This document shows, piece after piece, positions 42,211-46,821 of a stretch of 46,821 nt of DNA (position 1 is its first letter; every line of letters begins with the position of its first letter). Below the pieces are notes generated by a model, which was not told where the DNA came from, did no database searches, and saw nothing but the letters and a program-made list of their open reading frames with translations. The translations under genes and the position numbers were made by a program. The stretch lies in NCBI GenBank assembly GCA_003427395.1, contig BFEA01000191.1, positions 289,478 through 336,298 on the forward strand, in the 5' to 3' direction. This DNA comes from Chara braunii (lineage: Eukaryota; Streptophyta; Charophyceae; Charales; Characeae).

Positions 42211-42211
42211 T

Positions 42212-42340
42212 CTTTTTTTCTTTCTTTTTTTTGGAACGCTTTTATCTGTTTATTACCAAAAACAATGGGACGAGGCCGGGGACCTCACAATTCGACCCGG
42301 AGTTATCCTGGCAGCCTCAACCAGTTTAGCTTACGAGTCG
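42212..42340 (-). repeat. tRNA-derived SINE candidate, copy 1
   Basis: On the minus strand there is an A-box-like GTAAGCTAAACTGGTTGAGG and, about 23 bp on, a B-box-like GGGTCGAATTG, then a short body and an A-rich tail (plus-strand T tract at 42212-42232). A second copy lies at 42786-42918. Length is only about 120 bp. The inverted GGAAACCGGGTCC motif at 42383 lies just outside its head. Confidence 0.6.
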
Positions 42341-42785
42341 AGCTCGACGTCTAACCGACTGTTTCTACTTTACCATGAGCAAGCTGGAAACCGGGTCCGG
42401 CGTCCCATACTCAACAACTAGTTTCCAAAAACTAAACTTTGAAGCACAGTAAAAAGATTTCCTAGAGCCAAGGTTCCAAGAACATTGTAATGAACAGCAA
42501 GAAATTGTTAGGAAGGTTTACCTCAAGAGTAACCAGCCTACAAAAGCACATTGCTAGCTAGTCCCTGATCCCTAATGTCAAACAGTGCCAGCCAGGGCCT
42601 GCATTGTCCTTTTTTTTAAGTTTTACTCTCAGAGCCAGTTAGCCACTGACATTTTGTCATCTGCAGAGAAGTAAGCTAGTCTGCTGTTCTCAACCCAAGT
42701 TTTATGAAACCAAAAGCGACCTGGTCTCTGTCTAAGACGACATCTTTTCCAATCTGCCAGTAGCATTAACCTCATATTGGAACTT

Positions 42786-42918
42786 TTTTTTTTTTTTTTT
42801 TTTTTTTAGGATAAATCGTTTCATATTATTCCAAAATGATCACCGAGGACGGGGACCTCACAATTCAACTCAGAAGTTATCCTCGTAGCCTCAGCCAATT
42901 TAGCTTACAGTCAACAAA
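42786..42918 (-). repeat. tRNA-derived SINE candidate, copy 2
   Basis: Same order as copy 1: TGTAAGCTAAATTGGCTGAGG (A box), GAGTTGAATTG (B box), GAGGTCCCCGTCCTCG, then a body and a long A tail (plus-strand T tract at 42786-42808). The two copies differ at many positions, including the B box, but keep spacing. Confidence 0.65.
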
Positions 42919-43397
42919 CTGAGAAAACAACAACATTTTCCACTGCCCAGAAGCTACTGTACTCTGAACCTTCTAAATGTGACATGCCACCGAATTTCTT
43001 GTTGAGTCATTTTTTTAATTTTGAGTGTTGGAGGGCACACTACTGCCCACACCTCTACGTAACGATGAACACTCAAATGTAGCCGCTATTTCTGTATATT
43101 CTCGACCCTGCCTCCTGGCTATATTCAACATAGTTCCTTGTTTCACTCGAGTTACCGTTAGATCTACTACCTTCCTTACCTAAGCAAGACTGAACCCAAC
43201 TCACCTGTCCTATTTAACCAGCTAGGCCTTGATATCTGCAACTGTGCCTACCGAGTCTACTTCTTACTATAATTATTTGATTACTTATTTACTATTTCTT
43301 GCTAGTTCTATCTTGCAGAGCCTACTCACGGTTCCCACCGACCTATCATCGGTGGGGTGGAACTCCCGTTCCTTGTTGTCTTGTGAACCCCTGTTAA
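42919..43397. other. Probable LINE D 3' untranslated region
   Basis: No ORF of note. It follows the stop of LINE D on the minus strand and precedes the A tail of SINE copy 2, so it probably includes the LINE's 3' end. Confidence 0.4.
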
Positions 43398-45030
<1,633 letters not shown>

Positions 45031-45240
45031 GGGTTATTTTCAAAAATATTGTTGTTTCGAAGTTTGGCAGCAAAAATGTCGTCCGTTCGAAGTTTCCTTT
45101 GCAAAAATAGAGGTTTCATTGCAGCTTTATCGGGTTCCCGTAGTTTGCCAGCAAAAATACCGCGTTTTGCCAAGTTTCACTACAAGGACCCCTAGGCCCC
45201 TAGCCTCAGGGACTCAGGGACTCAGGGACTCAGCGTTCCG
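45031..45240 (+). mobile_element. Solo arm of the foldback element
   Basis: GGGTTATTTTCAAAAATATT, GTTTGGCAGCAAAAATGTCG, GCAGCTTTATCGGGTTCCCG and three GGGACTCA units match 18307-18515 almost base for base and in the same order. The second arm is absent. Confidence 0.9.
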
Positions 45241-45360
45241 GCCCACGGGGTGTAACTTTTCTGAGAGGTGTTGACTTGAGCTGATTTCGTAGGGCCTGTT
45301 GTTGGGACTTTGTTTTTTGGGGGGCGACCCTTCTGTTATTGGTCCCTCTTGGTTTGCGTC

Positions 45361-45370
45361 CGTATAAGTA
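45361..45370 (+). promoter_or_regulatory. TATA-like box
   Basis: GTATAAGTA lies 40-50 bases before the ribozyme-like fold and about 500 bases before the CCHC ORF. The spacing fits transcription start near the ribozyme, but no other promoter element is seen. Confidence 0.35.
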
Positions 45371-45407
45371 GCACCTGCTTCCGGTTGATATCACTCATCG
45401 TGACGTA

Positions 45408-45455
45408 GACCCTTGAAGAGTCCGGTTCCGGCGACCGGATGAAACATGTCGGGTC
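45408..45455 (+). ncRNA. Hammerhead ribozyme-like motif
   Basis: Stem I is GACCC (45408-45412) with GGGTC (45451-45455). The core TTGAAGA (45413-45419) is the hammerhead CUGANGA core with its first base changed. Stem II is GTCCGGT (45420-45426) with ACCGGAT (45434-45440), loop TCCGGCG. The GAAA core is at 45441-45444. A minimal stem III in CATG and the cleavage triplet GTC (ends 45450) follow. Minimal stem III is typical of the forms in Penelope-like elements. The core change may make it inactive. Confidence 0.5.
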
Positions 45456-45864
45456 ACCCGCTGGTGAACCTGGGTCTCGGTTTGACAATTGGAGTTATTG
45501 CTCATTTGCGTTCAGGTTCCTATGGATGTGCTTTGACGTTGTTATCTTGTGCCAAGTCACGTTCGGGAGTTTTCGACATGTCGCAGTGTGCTTTTCTTCT
45601 TTTTTTTCTTCTTGGGCCTTTTGCATGTTGTGTGTTGGCTATTGATGAGTGGTAGGTCCCTGTGGACCGTCGTTGTGGTTTCTTTGCTTTGTTTGACTTC
45701 ACGTTGGATGTGTTGTGTTTACACACTGCCATCTCTTCGACGTTAGAACCAACGTAGCAATTGGACTACGTGTGAGTGACACGTTGTGTGTGTTGTCTTT
45801 CATGTGCGGAGTTTCTTCACGTACGATTATTTGTTTCATTTGTTGTGTCTTTTTGTCTTGAGCG

Positions 45865-46251
45865 ATGGCTGGTGTGCGCCCCACCTCCGATTGTTTTAAC
45901 TGTGGGTCCATGAACCACTGGGTTCGTGACTGCCCAACATGGGTTGGTGGTCCCCATCCTCTTGCCACGGGCGCCAACGCGGTCCCTACAGCAGTGTCGC
46001 TTCTTGCTCTTCCGGCTCCTAATGTCTCTTCCTCTGATCCTGTCCCTACTCAGCCATATACTAATCAGTCTGGCGGTTCCCCTGGTCAGGGCTATCTATC
46101 TAACGACCGCGTGGGCTGGTGGAAGGTCAACCAAGAGCGGTTGGATGCATGTTACAATCATTACTTGGAGGATCGGAGAAAGGAGGCTAAGCGTAAAGAG
46201 GAGGAGGCGGCTGCTCAAAAGCTAAAGGAAGAGGACAAATGGAAGTTGTAA
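45865..46251 (+). CDS. CCHC zinc-knuckle protein, probably a retroelement ORF
   Basis: The 128-codon frame starts with ATG in a GAGCGATGGCT context. CFNCGSMNHWVRDC at residues 10-23 is a C-X2-C-X4-H-X4-C knuckle, a nucleic-acid-binding module of gag-like proteins. Residues about 40-85 are Pro/Ser-rich and the C-terminal 40 residues are a Lys/Glu coiled-coil-like helix (YLEDRRKEAKRKEEEAAAQK). TAA TGA in tandem end it, but the same frame stays open to 46461 (KCECELVELE… with LGLPIKG and LGLPING), so the stops may interrupt a longer ORF. No protein of this type has a host function I recognise. Confidence 0.65.
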   Translation: MAGVRPTSDCFNCGSMNHWVRDCPTWVGGPHPLATGANAVPTAVSLLALPAPNVSSSDPVPTQPYTNQSGGSPGQGYLSNDRVGWWKVNQERLDACYNHYLEDRRKEAKRKEEEAAAQKLKEEDKWKL

Positions 46252-46461
46252 TGAAAGTGTGAATGTGAGCTGGTTGAGTTGGAAATGGGTGCTCGCTTGG
46301 ATAAAAGACTGGAAGCATTGGGGTTGCCGATTAAGGGTTCTAAGCCGGGTGACGGGGATCGTAGCAGTAGGGATGATCAGTTGTCTCGATTGATCAAAGA
46401 AAATGAAGAACCATTGGGGTTGCCGATCAATGGAAATGGGTGCTCGTTTTTCTTTTCTTAG
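46252..46461 (+). pseudogene. In-frame continuation of the CCHC ORF after two stops
   Basis: The open frame after TAA TGA keeps charged helical composition. ATGGGTGCTCG and TTGGGGTTGCCGAT each occur twice, a small internal duplication. It ends in a pyrimidine tract and TTAG, which could also be a 3' splice site. Confidence 0.45.
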
Positions 46462-46485
46462 GAATACGTGCAGTGCCCCTAAGGG

Positions 46486-46584
46486 CCTCTACTCACCACA
46501 TGCACAAAAGACAAAACATATGGCGGCGTATTATTCCATGTTCTGAAGAAGATTCATTCTAGGTTTGCACATTTGGTGAGTAGT
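46486..46584. repeat. Short inverted repeat
   Basis: CTACTCACCACATGCAC (46488) pairs with GCACATTTGGTGAGTAG further on, with about 60 bp between. It could be a small MITE or a stable hairpin. Confidence 0.55.
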
Positions 46585-46821
46585 GCAGCCAAGCCCTGAG
46601 AATCACGTGCAGAGACCAACATGGCCTAGCTACGTGAGCAACCCATAACTGCTGAAACACAGACCTGAACTCGAATCTTGAGCATATATTCGGCCAGCTC
46701 GTGCTCTTCTTCATATTCACTGCCTGCCTTGATTTTGGTGAGGGGGTCTGCGCTACATTGCTGCAAGGACCTTTCAGATAGCCAGCATGGGCTGTCTGAG
46801 CCGTGTTAGGGGGATTCCCCC
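46585..46821. other. No recognisable gene
   Basis: Mixed DNA to the window end. No ORF or repeat of note. Confidence 0.4.

Larger units (their letters stand above)
45250..46461 (+). mobile_element. Candidate retroelement 5' region with ribozyme-like fold and CCHC ORF
   Basis: A TATA-like motif (CGTATAAGTA, 45361), a hammerhead-like fold (45408-45455), a T/G-rich leader of about 400 bases and a CCHC ORF (45865) come in that order. Penelope-like elements and plant retrozymes both carry hammerhead motifs in terminal repeats. Nothing after 46461 is recognisable, so the class stays open. Confidence 0.45.

Noticed and set aside
42212-42918. Functional tRNA genes
   Set aside because: A- and B-box-like motifs are present, but no acceptor stem or anticodon arm folds; the A tails point to SINEs.
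45439-45655. Two overlapping plus frames before the CCHC ORF
   Set aside because: They overlap the ribozyme-like fold and a T-rich leader, and have no resemblance to known proteins.

Overview
The window reads as nuclear DNA of a streptophyte plant or alga. The main evidence is one intact gene, a plant-type (PMEI-domain plus catalytic-domain) pectin methylesterase, together with an intron-bearing GAPDH exon fragment, several plant-style LINEs, Ty3/Gypsy and PIF/Harbinger remnants, long CA/GA microsatellites and an N gap. A charophycean alga such as Chara is my best guess, but this is inference; nothing in the window names the species. There are no bacterial operons, rRNA or functional tRNA genes.

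Layout. 1-2530: low-complexity DNA, a dispersed repeat and an unidentified acidic ORF. 2870-9460: a decayed minus-strand Ty3/Gypsy element (gag CCHC, protease, RT, RNase H, integrase) carrying two TIR insertions whose target-site duplications (TSDs) lie inside conserved coding motifs, plus a third AT-rich insert. 9460-13160: SINE-like DNA, an unknown ORF, a 60-bp GC-rich minisatellite, large CA/GATT microsatellites, two tandem partial TIR elements and an 83-N gap. 13160-18940: second copy of the dispersed repeat, a Harbinger fragment split by a 425-bp element with a perfect 9-bp TSD, tandem repeats of 119, 235 and 42 bp, a 109-bp MITE and a 633-bp foldback element. 20085-20735: a 165-bp tandem repeat and a second 109-bp MITE. 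21848-23719: the pectin methylesterase gene (minus strand). 25490-34980: two LINEs lying tail to tail, B on plus and A on minus, each carrying nested DNA transposons (413-bp TIR element; 374-bp CGTACG element; 785-bp hAT element with a perfect 8-bp TSD). 37670-38308: a diverged tandem repeat of 80-100 bp. 38474-39870: LINE C with a 632-bp TIR insert. 40545-41260: a second Harbinger transposase. 42210-44960: two short tRNA-derived SINE candidates, LINE D, and a GAPDH exon that ends where LINE D begins. 45031-46461: a solo foldback arm, then the start of a possible retroelement with a hammerhead-ribozyme-like fold and a CCHC ORF.

The genes do not form a pathway. The pectin methylesterase stands alone as a likely cell-wall enzyme; nearly everything else is layered mobile DNA. 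The most interesting signal is a set of small TIR elements of 330-375 bp. At least four copies share one AT-rich core, but their arms are packed with a short near-palindromic word that differs from copy to copy (CGTACG in two, CGAACATGTTCG in two). Other elements in the window have the same architecture with other words.
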